Shown: positions 9,100 to 18,502, counted from the first letter of the stretch. The stretch is 64,000 nucleotides of DNA from Brachybacterium kimchii (GCF_023373525.1 NZ_CP097218.1:4216001-4280000); one strand, 5' to 3'. Translations and numbers: made by a program. The notes: generated by a model from the sequence alone, not told the origin.

Positions 9100-9356
9100 C
9101 CGAGGGGGCGCACGGCGAGGACCGCAGGTCGGGCCGCGTCGTGATCTCCTCCCTCACCGGGAAGCCCATCCCCTGGGACGACGGCGACCGGACAAGCGGC
9201 GCCCACGGCGACGGCGCACGCGCCCCGCGCCGCGGCGATGAGCCCCGGGTGATCCCCGATCGCGCCTCCGAGGACGCGCCCGAGGCGGGGGAGCGCTCCG
9301 GCCACGACGCCGAGATCCTCCGCGACGTGCCGCCGCACTGGGGCACCGGGGCCTGA
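9096..9356 (+). CDS. Small hydrophilic protein coupled to the helicase-like gene
   Basis: An 86-residue hydrophilic protein that starts at a GTG overlapping the stop codon of the large gene (GTGA), with CAGGAG just upstream. This is the usual arrangement for translational coupling. It has a short conserved-looking N-terminal motif (SSLTGKPIPWDDG) and ends in ILRDVPPHWG. The middle is disordered. I do not know its function. Coupling suggests it acts with, or binds, the upstream protein. Confidence 0.65.
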   Translation: MTEGAHGEDRRSGRVVISSLTGKPIPWDDGDRTSGAHGDGARAPRRGDEPRVIPDRASEDAPEAGERSGHDAEILRDVPPHWGTGA

Positions 9357-9406
9357 GCCGCCTTCCCTGAACCGAGGTTCCTGAGCAGCGGTTCCTGAGC
9401 CGCGGC

Positions 9407-9982
9407 TCAGCTCAGGGTCCCGGGGCGAGCGCTGCCGCCGGCCCCGTTCCCGTCGTTCCCCTCGTTCCGGCTCGTCTGCCCGCCGTCGTCCTCGCGCGCG
9501 AGGATCGCGCGCAGCACGCGCGCCTGCCCGGGCCGGGCAGTGCGCACGGCCTGATCGGGAGGGAGCAGGGCGGCGCGGCAGATCTCCCGCGCCTGCAGGA
9601 CGTCCTGGCCCGGGGCCTCGGCGACGTCGATCGACCCCCGCAGCCAGATCTCCACGCGATGGCGCTGCCCGCCGACCACGTCGACCACGCGCAGATCCGT
9701 GGCCCGCAGCCCCGACTCCTCGCGCAGCTCCCGTGCCGCGGCGGCCTGCGGGGTCTCCCCGGGCTGCATGTGCCCCGAGGGCACGCCCCAGCGCCCGTCC
9801 TCCCAGAAGCGGTGCTCGAACAGCAGCACCCGGCCGTCGGGCGCGCGCAGCACCGCGCACACGCTGACCAGGAATCGCGGCTGGCTGAGACGCACGGCGA
9901 ACCAGACGATCTTGCGGCGCACGGGGCCCGGGAGGGCGTCGAGCACCGCGGAGAGCTGTCGCAGGGGCAGGGGCAGGGGCAT
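9407..9982 (-). CDS. Nudix hydrolase
   Basis: A 191-residue protein with a complete Nudix box, from GHMQPGE to RELREESGL (about residues 70-92), matching GX5EX7REUXEEXGU. Such enzymes hydrolyse a nucleoside diphosphate linked to another moiety, using Mg. The specific substrate is not deducible. The C-terminal 30 residues are a Gly/Asn-rich tail outside the fold. The ATG at 9982 is preceded by TACACT and a 7-base gap, the leaderless signature. Confidence 0.9.
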   Translation of the reverse strand: MPLPLPLRQLSAVLDALPGPVRRKIVWFAVRLSQPRFLVSVCAVLRAPDGRVLLFEHRFWEDGRWGVPSGHMQPGETPQAAAARELREESGLRATDLRVVDVVGGQRHRVEIWLRGSIDVAEAPGQDVLQAREICRAALLPPDQAVRTARPGQARVLRAILAREDDGGQTSRNEGNDGNGAGGSARPGTLS

Positions 9983-10074
9983 GCTGCGCAGTGTACGGGC
10001 GCCGGTCGAGGAGGGGCGGGGCGCGGGATGGTCGCCGATCGGGCATGTCGGATCCGGCCCCTAGAGTGGGAGGC

Positions 10075-10947
10075 ATGACGGATCAGACGAGCCCTGAGAC
10101 CACCTCTGCCACCTCGAGCACCGCCTCCGACGGGACGCCCGATCTCTCCGCCGTGACGGTGAGCGTGCTGGGCGCCGGCAACATGGGCGGCGCGTTCGTG
10201 CGGGCGATGCTCGCCGCGGGCGTCTCACCGCAGAACCTGCGCGTCGTGAACTCCTCGGACGCCTCCTCCCGGCGAGCGGCCGACGAGCTCGGCGCCACCG
10301 CCGGATCCGTGTCGGACCTGACCGGGTCCGACGTCGTCGTGCTCGGCGTGAAGCCCTACCAGCTCGACGCGGTGATGCCCGAGGTGCGCTCCGCGCTCGC
10401 CGAGGACACCCTGGTCATCTGCATCGCGGCCGGCACCAGCCTCGCCGCGCTCACCGAGGCGCTGGGCGGGCACACGCAGCTCGTGCGCGCGATGCCCAAC
10501 ACCCCGATGTCCGTGGGCGAGGGCGTCACCCACCTCATGGCGTCCGACGACGCGACCGAGTCCTCGGTCGAACTGGCCCGCGCGCTCCTCGCGGCCGCGG
10601 GGATCGTCGTGGACCTGCCCGAGGAGAAGGGGCACGCGATGATCGGCGCTGCAGGCAGCGCGAGCGCCTTCGTGTTCACCATCGTCGACGCGATGATCGA
10701 CGAGGCCGTGCGCCAGGGAATCCCGCGCCCGGAGGCCACGCGCGTGGTGCTCCAGACCGTGCGCGGCGCCGCGACCCTGCTGCAGGAGACCGGGCAGCAC
10801 CCGGCCGTCGCGCGCGGCGCGGTGATGAGCCCCGGCGGCACCACCGCGGAGGGCATCGCGGCGCTCGAGCGCGGCGGCATCCGCCCCGCGCTCGCCGGGG
10901 CCATGGATGCGGCGGCGCGCAAGTCCCGCGCCATGTCGGGGGAGTGA
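10075..10947 (+). CDS. proC: Pyrroline-5-carboxylate reductase
   Basis: A 290-residue enzyme for the last step of proline synthesis, reducing 1-pyrroline-5-carboxylate with NAD(P)H. The Rossmann motif VLGAGNMGGAF (about residue 24) and GVKPYQL are present. So are VRAMPNTP and the C-terminal P5CR signature region (QTVRGAATLL, VMSPGGTTAEGI). A 20-residue Ser/Thr-rich extension precedes the fold. TAGAGT lies 7 bases before the ATG, and the intervening GGGAGG is too close to be a normal Shine-Dalgarno, so leaderless initiation is likely. Confidence 0.95.
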   Translation: MTDQTSPETTSATSSTASDGTPDLSAVTVSVLGAGNMGGAFVRAMLAAGVSPQNLRVVNSSDASSRRAADELGATAGSVSDLTGSDVVVLGVKPYQLDAVMPEVRSALAEDTLVICIAAGTSLAALTEALGGHTQLVRAMPNTPMSVGEGVTHLMASDDATESSVELARALLAAAGIVVDLPEEKGHAMIGAAGSASAFVFTIVDAMIDEAVRQGIPRPEATRVVLQTVRGAATLLQETGQHPAVARGAVMSPGGTTAEGIAALERGGIRPALAGAMDAAARKSRAMSGE

Positions 10948-10993
10948 CCCGGCCGGGCGGCTCGCCCGTCTCGAATCGGGCGGCCCGCCCGCC

Positions 10994-11659
10994 TCAGGGC
11001 CGGTTGGAGAAGCGCTCGATGAGCTCGGTGTGCCCGGAGACGATCAGCAGATCGTGCTGGGAGACCTTGGTGTCCGGGCCGGCGTAGGTGAAGTCGCGGC
11101 CGGGCGACTTCACGCCGACCACGGTCACGCCGTACTTCGCGCGGATGTCGGACTCCTGCAGGGTGAAGCCCATGATCTCCTGCGGGGGACGCATCTTCAC
11201 GATCGCGAAGCCGTCGTCGAACTCGATGAAGTCGATGAGGCGTCCGTTGACCAGGTGCGCGACCCTCTGCCCGGCGTCCTTCTCGGGGAAGACCACGTGA
11301 TGGGCGCCGATGCGCTCGAGGATCTTGCCGTGCGGCACGCTGATCGCCTTGGCCCAGATCACGGGCTTGCCCAGGTCCACGAGGTTCGCGGTGATCAGCA
11401 CGCTCGCCTCGAGCGAGGTGCCCACGCCCACCACCGCGACGGAGAAGTCGGCCGCGCCCACCTGGGCGAGGGCCTCCATCTGCGTGCCGTCGGCCTCGAC
11501 CACATGGGTGAGGCGACCCGAGTACTCCTGCACGAGATCCTCACGCGTGTCCATCGCGAGCACGTTCGTGCCGAGCTCCTCGAGCGTCAGGGCCAGGGAG
11601 GCTCCGAAGCGGCCCAGGCCCACGACCAGGGCTCCGCTGCTGCCACGGGGACGGGCCAC
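10994..11659 (-). CDS. ktrA: TrkA/KtrA-type potassium uptake regulatory subunit
   Basis: A 221-residue cytoplasmic gating ring protein. It has an RCK-N nucleotide-binding Rossmann domain (VVGLGRFGASLA, acidic MDTRED, about residues 11-42) and a C-terminal RCK-C domain. It pairs with the membrane subunit encoded upstream on the same strand. The start is a GTG at 11659 with a GAGGAGA Shine-Dalgarno 5 bases away. A 205-bp gap with an inverted repeat separates the two genes, so ktrA may have its own control. Confidence 0.9.
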   Translation of the reverse strand: MARPRGSSGALVVGLGRFGASLALTLEELGTNVLAMDTREDLVQEYSGRLTHVVEADGTQMEALAQVGAADFSVAVVGVGTSLEASVLITANLVDLGKPVIWAKAISVPHGKILERIGAHHVVFPEKDAGQRVAHLVNGRLIDFIEFDDGFAIVKMRPPQEIMGFTLQESDIRAKYGVTVVGVKSPGRDFTYAGPDTKVSQHDLLIVSGHTELIERFSNRP

Positions 11660-11718
11660 GATGTCTCCTCACATGCGGACGGCGGGACGGCGCCGGAGCG
11701 CCGCGAACAGTCTAGAGC

Positions 11719-11764
11719 GCTGCGCAGTGGTCGTTATGGACGTTCAGAACGACCGCTTCGCAGC
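11719..11764. repeat. Imperfect inverted repeat between ktrB and ktrA
   Basis: Two 17-base arms, 11719-11735 and 11748-11764, are reverse complements with two mismatches and flank a 12-base loop. The position, about 60 bases upstream of ktrA and 100 bases past the end of ktrB, fits either an operator or an RNA hairpin that partly terminates ktrB transcripts. Confidence 0.65.
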
Positions 11765-11864
11765 ACTCAACGCGTTGCGGGACGGGCGCGGCGAGACGGG
11801 GCGGCGGGCCGGAGGGTGCCTGACGGGGCGGCTCGACAGCACGGCGGCCCGGCACGCAGCGGCA

Positions 11865-13283
11865 TCAGCCGACGATGGGGCGCTCGCTGGGCAGGCGCAC
11901 CACGCGTGAGCGCGAGCGCAGCGCGAGGGCGGCGCCGAGCGTCATCGGCCCGATCCTGCCCAGGTACATGCATACGATGAGGATGTAGGTCGCGGCATCG
12001 CCGAGATGCGGGGTGATGCCCGTGGACAGCCCCACGGTGCCGAAGGCGGAGAGCACCTCGAAGAGCACCTGGTCCAGGCTGAACGGAGTGAGCTGCAGGG
12101 TCAGGAACGTCGCGATGAACACCACCGAGGCGCTCATGACGAGCACGCCGATCGCCTGGCGGATGGTCTCCTGCGGGATCCGACGGCCGAACACCTCGAC
12201 GTCGCGGTCGCCCCGCGCCTCGGCGACGATCGAGAGCGCGAGCAGCGCGAACGTCGTCACCTTGATGCCGCCGCCCGTCGACCCGGAGCCGCCGCCGATG
12301 AACATGAGCAGGTCCGTGAACAGGCGCGTCTCGGGTTCGAGGGAGGCGATGTCGAGCGTGGAGAAGCCGCCCGAGCGCGGCATCACCGAGGCGAACAGGG
12401 AGGCCAGCACCTTCGAGCCGAAGCCCTCGCGGCCCAGCGTGTGCGGGTTCGACCACTCCATCGCGAGGTAGCCGAGCATGCCGGCGACCAGCAGGATCCC
12501 CGAGGTCGCGAGGGTGAGCTTCGCGTGCAGGGTCCAGTGGTGCGGGGTGCGCCACCTCTTGACCAGCACGAGCACCACGGGGAAGCCGAGCGAGCCCATG
12601 AACACGGCCGTCGAGATCGGGATCGAGAAGAACGGGTCGCCCAGGTACTGGGAGATCCCGCCGGGATCGGGCACGAAGCCCGCGTTGTTGAAGGCGCTGA
12701 TCGCGTAGAAGGCGCCGTAGAAGACCGAGGTGCCGGTGCCGTGCTCGGTCGCGATCATGTACGGCACGAGCGCGAGGAAGGTGAGGACCTCGAAGGCCGT
12801 CGAGGTGATGACGATCGTGCGCAGCACGCTGCCCACCTCCGCCAGCTGCTCGGCGCGGGTCTCGCGCGCCGTGATGATCCTCTGGGCCAGCCCCATCGAG
12901 CGCATCACCGAGAGCCCCAGCAGCGAGGCGAGGGTGAGCACGCCCAGACCGCCGATCTTCATCGCGACCATGAGGACCACGAGCCCGAAGGTCGACCAGT
13001 GCGTGGCGGTGTCGACCGTCGTCAGTCCGGTCACGCAGATGGCGGAGACCGCCGTGAACACGGCGTCGCGGAAGCCGGTGGCCTGGCCGTCGGACGCGGC
13101 GAGCGGTGACATCAGCAGCAGCGTGACCAGGCCGATCATCGCCGTGAACACGGTCAGCGCGAGGCGGGCGGGGGAGGTCCTCGCGGCCGTCGCGAGCGCG
13201 GTGCTCGAGAACTCGCGGATGCGCTGCCAGAGCGAGATCGCGGACAGGTCCGTGCGCCCGTCCTCGTCCCGGCCCTCGCTCAT
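11865..13283 (-). CDS. ktrB: Trk/Ktr-type potassium transporter membrane subunit
   Basis: A 472-residue K+ translocating subunit with eight or more membrane segments and four M1-P-M2 repeats. The filter glycines are visible in CVTGLTT, FNNAGFV, RSGGFST and TVGLSTG. With the downstream KtrA subunit it forms a K+ (or K+/Na+) uptake system in the cytoplasmic membrane. I chose the ATG at 13283, which has AGGAG 8 bases away. The frame is open further upstream into low-complexity Arg-rich sequence without a start signal. Confidence 0.92.
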   Translation of the reverse strand: MSEGRDEDGRTDLSAISLWQRIREFSSTALATAARTSPARLALTVFTAMIGLVTLLLMSPLAASDGQATGFRDAVFTAVSAICVTGLTTVDTATHWSTFGLVVLMVAMKIGGLGVLTLASLLGLSVMRSMGLAQRIITARETRAEQLAEVGSVLRTIVITSTAFEVLTFLALVPYMIATEHGTGTSVFYGAFYAISAFNNAGFVPDPGGISQYLGDPFFSIPISTAVFMGSLGFPVVLVLVKRWRTPHHWTLHAKLTLATSGILLVAGMLGYLAMEWSNPHTLGREGFGSKVLASLFASVMPRSGGFSTLDIASLEPETRLFTDLLMFIGGGSGSTGGGIKVTTFALLALSIVAEARGDRDVEVFGRRIPQETIRQAIGVLVMSASVVFIATFLTLQLTPFSLDQVLFEVLSAFGTVGLSTGITPHLGDAATYILIVCMYLGRIGPMTLGAALALRSRSRVVRLPSERPIVG

Positions 13284-13464
13284 CCGGCTGCTCCTCGTCC
13301 TGCGTCTCGGTCCTGCGTCTCGTGCCCGTCGCGTGCGCGCCGTGCGACCAGCGGCGCCGGGGTCCGCGGACCCGCGGGACCGCCCGCCGCGCAGGCGCTG
13401 ATCCGTCGCGCAGTCTACGTCGGCGATGCGTTCGTCCGGCCCTGCACTGGGTACGCTCGAACGC

Positions 13465-14709
13465 ATGGTCTCCGCCCCCCATGGCTCCTCCGGCGCCGGT
13501 GTCGTCTGGGACGACGCCCTCCTCGCCTACGACTTCGGCCCCTACCACCCGATGTCGCCCGTGCGCCTCGAGCTGACGAGGCTGCTCGCGGAGACCAGCG
13601 GACTGCTCGCGCGCCCCGGGGTGCGGACACTGCCCGCGCCCGTCGCGTCCGACGCGGAGCTGCTGCGCGTGCACACCCCGGAGTTCCTGGCCGCCGTGCG
13701 CCGCGCGTCGGCGCCCGGGGCGGGAAGGGACGGCGGGGACGATGCGCTCATCGGCTTCGGCATCGGGGGCGACGACGTCCCCGCCTTCGAGGGCATGCAC
13801 ACCGCGAGCGCCCGCATCGTCGGCGGGTCGATCGCGGCGGTCGACGCGATCCGCGCCGGCCAGGTCGACCGTGCCGTGAACTTCGCGGGCGGCATGCACC
13901 ATGCGCGCGCCTCCCAGGCCGCCGGGTTCTGCGTGTACAACGACGCGGCGATCGCGATCGCCCACGCCCTCGACGCGGGGGAGGAGCGCATCCTCTATGT
14001 CGACCTCGACGTCCACCACGGCGACGGCGTCGAGCGCGCCCTGTGGGACGAGCCGCGCGCCGTCACCCTCTCGATCCACGAGAGCGGCGAGCACCTCTAC
14101 CCGGGCACCGGGTTCGTCCAGGACACGGGCGGTGCGGGCGCCCTGGGCAGTGCGATCAACGTCCCGCTGCCGCCGCGCACCGACGCGGACGGATGGGTGC
14201 GCGCGATCGGCGCGACCGTGCCCGGCCTCGCCCGCGCGGTCCGGCCGACGCTCCTGGTCACCCAGCACGGCGCCGACAGCCACCGCAAGGATCCGCTCGC
14301 CGATGTCCGCGCGACCCTCGAGGCCCAGCGCGCCGCGATGATGCTCATGCGCGAGGTGGCGGACGAGTCCGCGGGCGGGCGCTGGCTCGCCCTCGGCGGC
14401 GGCGGGTACGCCGTCACCGACGTGGTCCCGCGCTCCTGGGCGCACCTGGTCGCCGTGGTCACCGGGGAGCCGCTCCCGGAGGAGGGCGAGGTCCCCGAGG
14501 CGTACCGCCGTGCCGTGCCCGAGGTGCTGCGGGCCCACGGCCTGCTCGACCCCGACGCCCCGCCCGAGATGGGATACGGGGAGCAGCGCCCCCTGGACGT
14601 GCGCGACTGGTCGCTGGGCTTCGATCCGGCCGACGACCTCGACCGCGCCGTCCAGGCCGCGCGCCGCGCCGCCTTCCCCGAGTGGGGCCTGGACCCGTTC
14701 CTCGACTGA
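13465..14709 (+). CDS. acuC: AcuC-type class I deacetylase-like protein
   Basis: A 414-residue protein of the histone deacetylase/acetoin utilisation fold. Active-site motifs are present: GGMHHA (charge relay His pair), DLDVHHGDG (zinc Asp and His), TQHGADSH (second zinc Asp) and LGGGGY (transition-state Tyr). In bacteria such enzymes deacetylate proteins, for example acetyl-CoA synthetase, or small acetylated amines. No acs gene is adjacent. TACGCT lies 7 bases before the ATG at 13465. Confidence 0.9.
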   Translation: MVSAPHGSSGAGVVWDDALLAYDFGPYHPMSPVRLELTRLLAETSGLLARPGVRTLPAPVASDAELLRVHTPEFLAAVRRASAPGAGRDGGDDALIGFGIGGDDVPAFEGMHTASARIVGGSIAAVDAIRAGQVDRAVNFAGGMHHARASQAAGFCVYNDAAIAIAHALDAGEERILYVDLDVHHGDGVERALWDEPRAVTLSIHESGEHLYPGTGFVQDTGGAGALGSAINVPLPPRTDADGWVRAIGATVPGLARAVRPTLLVTQHGADSHRKDPLADVRATLEAQRAAMMLMREVADESAGGRWLALGGGGYAVTDVVPRSWAHLVAVVTGEPLPEEGEVPEAYRRAVPEVLRAHGLLDPDAPPEMGYGEQRPLDVRDWSLGFDPADDLDRAVQAARRAAFPEWGLDPFLD

Positions 14710-14745
14710 GGACCGTCCCGGCGCGGCGACTGCCAGAATGGCCGC

Positions 14746-16578
14746 ATGACCACTCGACCTCCGACGGACGACCAGGTGGGGCCCGGGTCGGACGCCACGC
14801 GGGTGCTCGATGACCTCGCCGCGGACCTCGACGGGGTCCGCCTCGGCTTCGAGGCGCCCGGCGCCGTGCAGACCCGCAGCGCCGTGACGGCCGCCTCCCG
14901 CCAGCTCGCCGACCACCTCCTGCCGCGCCTGCAGTCCGTCGACGCGCCGCTGCTCGTGGTCGTCGGCGGCTCGACGGGCGCCGGCAAGTCGACGCTCCTG
15001 AACGCCCTCGTCGGCCGGCCCGTCACCCGGGCCGGCGCCATCCGCCCCACGACCAGGCGGCCCGTGCTGCTGCACCATCCGGAGGATGCGCCCTGGTTCG
15101 AGGGCACGCGGATCCTGCCCGGCCTCGCCCGCGTACGCGGGGGAGCGGGTGCCGGCGCCCAGTCGGCCGGATCCGAGGACGAGCCCTCGCGCGAGCTCGA
15201 GCTGCGCCCCCTCGCCGAGGTCCCGCGCGGCCTCGCCCTGCTCGACGCGCCCGACATCGACTCGATCGCCGCGGGCAACCGCGAGCTGGCCCGGCAGCTG
15301 CTGCGCGCCGCCGATCTCTGGCTGTTCGTCACCACCGCCAACCGCTACGCCGACGCGGTCCCGTGGGAGGTGCTGCGCACGGCCGTCGAGGCCGACGCCA
15401 CGGTCGCCGTGGTCATGAACCGCATCCCCGAGCGGCCCGGCATCGCCGAGGAGCTCGAGACCGATCTGCGGGCGATGCTGGAGGATCGCGGGCTCGAGCC
15501 CGCCCGGCTGTTCCTCGTCCCGGAGTCGTCGCTCTCGGCCGAAGGGATGCTCGACCAGGCCCGCGTCGGCGAGATCGACACCTGGCTGCATGCGCTCGCC
15601 GCGGACCAGGGCGCACGCGGCGCGATCGCCCGGCGCACCCTCGCGGGCGCCCTCGACTCCCTGGACGGGACCCTGCAGGACGTCGCCGCCGGCGTCGAGG
15701 AGCAGCACGCGATCCGCGAGGAGCTCGCGACGGCGGTCGACGACGCCTTCGCGGACGTCGTCGGACGCATCGAGGAGGCCGTGGGCGACGGGTCCCTGCT
15801 GCGCGGCGAGGTCCTCGCGCGCTGGCAGGAGGTCGTGGGCACCGGCGAGGTCGTCCGCTCGCTCGAGAGCCTCGTCGGGCGGGTGCGCGACCGCCTCGGG
15901 CGTGCCCTGCGCGGCGAGGGGAGGCCCGCGGTCGCGGCCCAGGACGCCCTCGAGACGGGCCTCGTCCACGTCGTGGTCGACGAGACCGCGCGCGGCGCCG
16001 AGCACGTCGAGCAGGCATGGCGATCGCATCCCGCGGGGCGTCCCCTCGTGGAGGGCGCGGACCTCTCCCGCATGGAGCCCGGCTACGAGCAGCAGGTCGC
16101 CCGCGCCGTCCGCGACTGGCAGGGGGACGTGCTCGAGCTCGTGCGCAGCGAGGGCGGCGACCGCCGCACGAAGGCCCGCATCCTGTCCCTCGGCGTGAAC
16201 GCCGTGGGCGTGGCGCTCATGGTCGTCGTCTTCGCCTCCACGGCCTTCATCCCCACCGGGCTGGAGGTCGGCACGGGCGCCGCGACCGCGATCGTCGGCC
16301 AGAAGCTGCTCGAGACGATCTTCGGCGAGGACGCCGTGCGGAGACTGGCCCGCGTGGCCCGCGAGAGCCTCGTCGCACGGCTCGAGGGACTCGTCGTCGA
16401 GCGCGCCGAGCCCTTCCGCGCGCGCCTGGAGGCCGTGCCCGAGGGCACGGAGCCCGAGTCCCTGCGGGCCGACGCGCGCGGGGCGGCGGCGCTCGCCGCC
16501 GACATCAGGGCCCAGGCCGAGCAGGCGACGGGGGAGCGGACGGCGCACGAGCCCACGACGGGGGAGGACCCCGCATGA
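14746..16578 (+). CDS. Dynamin-like/Era-type GTPase with C-terminal membrane hairpin (first of a pair)
   Basis: A 610-residue protein. The P-loop GGSTGAGKST is at residues 74-83, the switch II equivalent is LLDAPDID (about 169), and VVMNRIPE fits the G4 base-recognition position. A helical region follows. A predicted hydrophobic hairpin (about residues 482-525) and a charged tail end the protein. This architecture is seen in bacterial membrane-associated GTPases. The stop overlaps the start of a second GTPase (ATGA), so the two are probably made in fixed ratio and work together. CAGAAT lies 6 bases before the ATG. Confidence 0.75.
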   Translation: MTTRPPTDDQVGPGSDATRVLDDLAADLDGVRLGFEAPGAVQTRSAVTAASRQLADHLLPRLQSVDAPLLVVVGGSTGAGKSTLLNALVGRPVTRAGAIRPTTRRPVLLHHPEDAPWFEGTRILPGLARVRGGAGAGAQSAGSEDEPSRELELRPLAEVPRGLALLDAPDIDSIAAGNRELARQLLRAADLWLFVTTANRYADAVPWEVLRTAVEADATVAVVMNRIPERPGIAEELETDLRAMLEDRGLEPARLFLVPESSLSAEGMLDQARVGEIDTWLHALAADQGARGAIARRTLAGALDSLDGTLQDVAAGVEEQHAIREELATAVDDAFADVVGRIEEAVGDGSLLRGEVLARWQEVVGTGEVVRSLESLVGRVRDRLGRALRGEGRPAVAAQDALETGLVHVVVDETARGAEHVEQAWRSHPAGRPLVEGADLSRMEPGYEQQVARAVRDWQGDVLELVRSEGGDRRTKARILSLGVNAVGVALMVVVFASTAFIPTGLEVGTGAATAIVGQKLLETIFGEDAVRRLARVARESLVARLEGLVVERAEPFRARLEAVPEGTEPESLRADARGAAALAADIRAQAEQATGERTAHEPTTGEDPA

Positions 16579-18341
16579 GTCCGCGCACCTCGCGCGCCTC
16601 CCGCGCCTCGCGCGGCGCCCGCACCGGCTCCGCGGACTCCCTCGCGTCCCTGGCCGAGCGCCGGGACGCCCTCGTGAGGGCTCGCGATGACCTCGAGGGC
16701 ATCGCCCCGTCGGATGCCCTCGCTGCGACCGGGGAGATGCTCGAGAGGCTCGACGCGCGCACCGCGCTCTCGGCCGAGCACACCGTCATCGGCTTCTTCG
16801 GTGCGACCGGATCGGGCAAGTCGTCGCTCATGAACACCCTGGTGGGCCGCGAGATCTCCCCGGCGGCGGTGCGTCGCCCGACGACGCGCGACCCGCACGC
16901 CGCGGTGCTCGACCCCGCCGGAGCCGACGCTCTCCTGGACTGGCTCGAGGTCGCCGACCGCCACGAGGTGCACGATGGTCCGCTGCACGACGCGCTCGCG
17001 CGGGCGGCTGCGGAGGGGGCCGGGCACGCAGGCAAAGCCGGGCGCGCCGGCAAACCCGGGCCCTCCGCCGGCATGGTGCTGCTGGACCTGCCCGACCTCG
17101 ACTCCGTCCAGGACGCCCACCGCGACATCGCCGAGCGCATGACCGGCATGGTCGACGTGCTCGTGTGGGTCACGGACCCGCAGAAGTACGCCGACAGGGT
17201 GCTGCACCGCGACTTCGTCGAGCCCTTCGCCGGCCACGACGCCGTCACCCTCGTGCTGCTCAACCAGATCGACACCGTGCGCGAGGACGAGCGCGAGAGC
17301 GTGCGCACCTCCCTCGAGCAGATCGTGCGCCGGGACGGCCTCGAGCACGCACCCGTCCTCGCGGTCTCCGCGGAGACCGGCGCGGGGCTCGCGGACGTCC
17401 GCTCCCGCTTCGCGGCCGTCGCCCAGGCCCGTGAGGCGATCGCCGTGCGCCGGCGCGCCGACCTGCGGGAGGCAGCGGTCGGGCTGCGGACCGCCGCGGA
17501 TCCCTCGGGCCTGCCGGGTCGGGTCCCGTCGGCCGCCGAGCGCTCGCTCGAGGACGCCCTCGGGGCCGCGGCCCGCATCGATCCCGTGGCCGAGGCCGTG
17601 GGGAAGGCCTACCGGCATCGCGCCGACGCGCGCAGCGGCTGGCCCGTCGTGCGCTGGCTCCGGCGCGTGCGCCCGGATCCCCTGGCACGGCTCCACCTCG
17701 GGGCCGATGGATCCCGTGGCGCTCAGGGGGCGGAGGCGCGGTCCTCCCTGCCCGCGCCCGACGCGGCGACGTCGGCCCGTGCCTCCGAGGGCCTGCGCGG
17801 CTTCGCCGACACCGTCAGCCGCGACGGCTCCGACCCGTGGCGCGCGGCCGTGCGCCGCTCCGCCCGCTCGCGCGAGGACGAGCTCCCGGACGCCCTCGAC
17901 CAGGCCGTGGTCGGCGCGGACCTCTCGCGCCGCACCCGCGGCTGGTGGTGGCCCGTCCTGGACGTGCTGCAGTGGCTCGCGATGGCGGCCTGGGTGGTGG
18001 GCCTGGGCTGGCTCGTGCTGAATGCGATCCTCGGGTTCTTCCAGGTCCCGGCGCCGCCGATGCCGATGATCCGCGAGCTGTGGGTGCCGATCCCGCTGCC
18101 GACGGCGCTCATCGTGCTGGGCGTGGGGGCAGGGATCCTGCTGACCGTGCTCGGCGGAGCGCTCGCCGCCCTCGTCTCGTGCCTCCATGCCGCCCGTGCC
18201 CGGCGCCTGCTGCGCGCCCGCGTGCGCGTGGTCGCCGCCGAACTCGTCGTCGACCCCGTGCAGAGCACGCTGGCGGCGGCCCGCAGATCTGCGACGGATC
18301 TCGCAGCAGCGAGCGGGGACGCACCCCCTCAGCGCGTGTAG
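16575..18341 (+). CDS. YfjP/Era-type GTPase with two C-terminal TM segments (second of a pair)
   Basis: A 588-residue protein with an Arg/Ser-rich N-terminus and a GTPase domain: P-loop FGATGSGKSS (about residue 75), LLDLPDLDS at switch II, WVTDPQKYAD, LLNQIDT at the NKxD position, and VSAETG. A helical region and two strong membrane segments (about residues 457-488 and 497-535) follow. It overlaps the upstream GTPase by 4 bases. The pair may sense or remodel the membrane; no substrate or partner can be named from sequence. Confidence 0.75.
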   Translation: MSPRTSRASRASRGARTGSADSLASLAERRDALVRARDDLEGIAPSDALAATGEMLERLDARTALSAEHTVIGFFGATGSGKSSLMNTLVGREISPAAVRRPTTRDPHAAVLDPAGADALLDWLEVADRHEVHDGPLHDALARAAAEGAGHAGKAGRAGKPGPSAGMVLLDLPDLDSVQDAHRDIAERMTGMVDVLVWVTDPQKYADRVLHRDFVEPFAGHDAVTLVLLNQIDTVREDERESVRTSLEQIVRRDGLEHAPVLAVSAETGAGLADVRSRFAAVAQAREAIAVRRRADLREAAVGLRTAADPSGLPGRVPSAAERSLEDALGAAARIDPVAEAVGKAYRHRADARSGWPVVRWLRRVRPDPLARLHLGADGSRGAQGAEARSSLPAPDAATSARASEGLRGFADTVSRDGSDPWRAAVRRSARSREDELPDALDQAVVGADLSRRTRGWWWPVLDVLQWLAMAAWVVGLGWLVLNAILGFFQVPAPPMPMIRELWVPIPLPTALIVLGVGAGILLTVLGGALAALVSCLHAARARRLLRARVRVVAAELVVDPVQSTLAAARRSATDLAAASGDAPPQRV

Positions 18342-18502
18342 AGTGGGGCGTCGACTGTGGCACGGGCCCTGGACTCGTGGTGCTCACGCGTGGGCGCCGC
18401 ATCCCGCCCCAGGGGGCGGGGAGCACCGCCTGTGGGCCGGGCCGCGTGCAGTCCGCTCTCCGTCCGAGACCGCAGGCATCCGCCTGCAGAACAGGGGTCC
18501 CC

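Noticed and set aside
4246..9356. Defence island around the helicase-nuclease homologue
   Set aside because: Neighbours are housekeeping (DeoR, Nudix, proC, Ktr). No methylase, toxin or other defence gene is near, so a defence role is not supported by context.
11767..16548. 1593-codon antisense frame across ktrB, acuC and the first GTPase
   Set aside because: It spans several genes on both strands, is composed of shadow-like Arg/Gly/Ala sequence and ignores gene boundaries.
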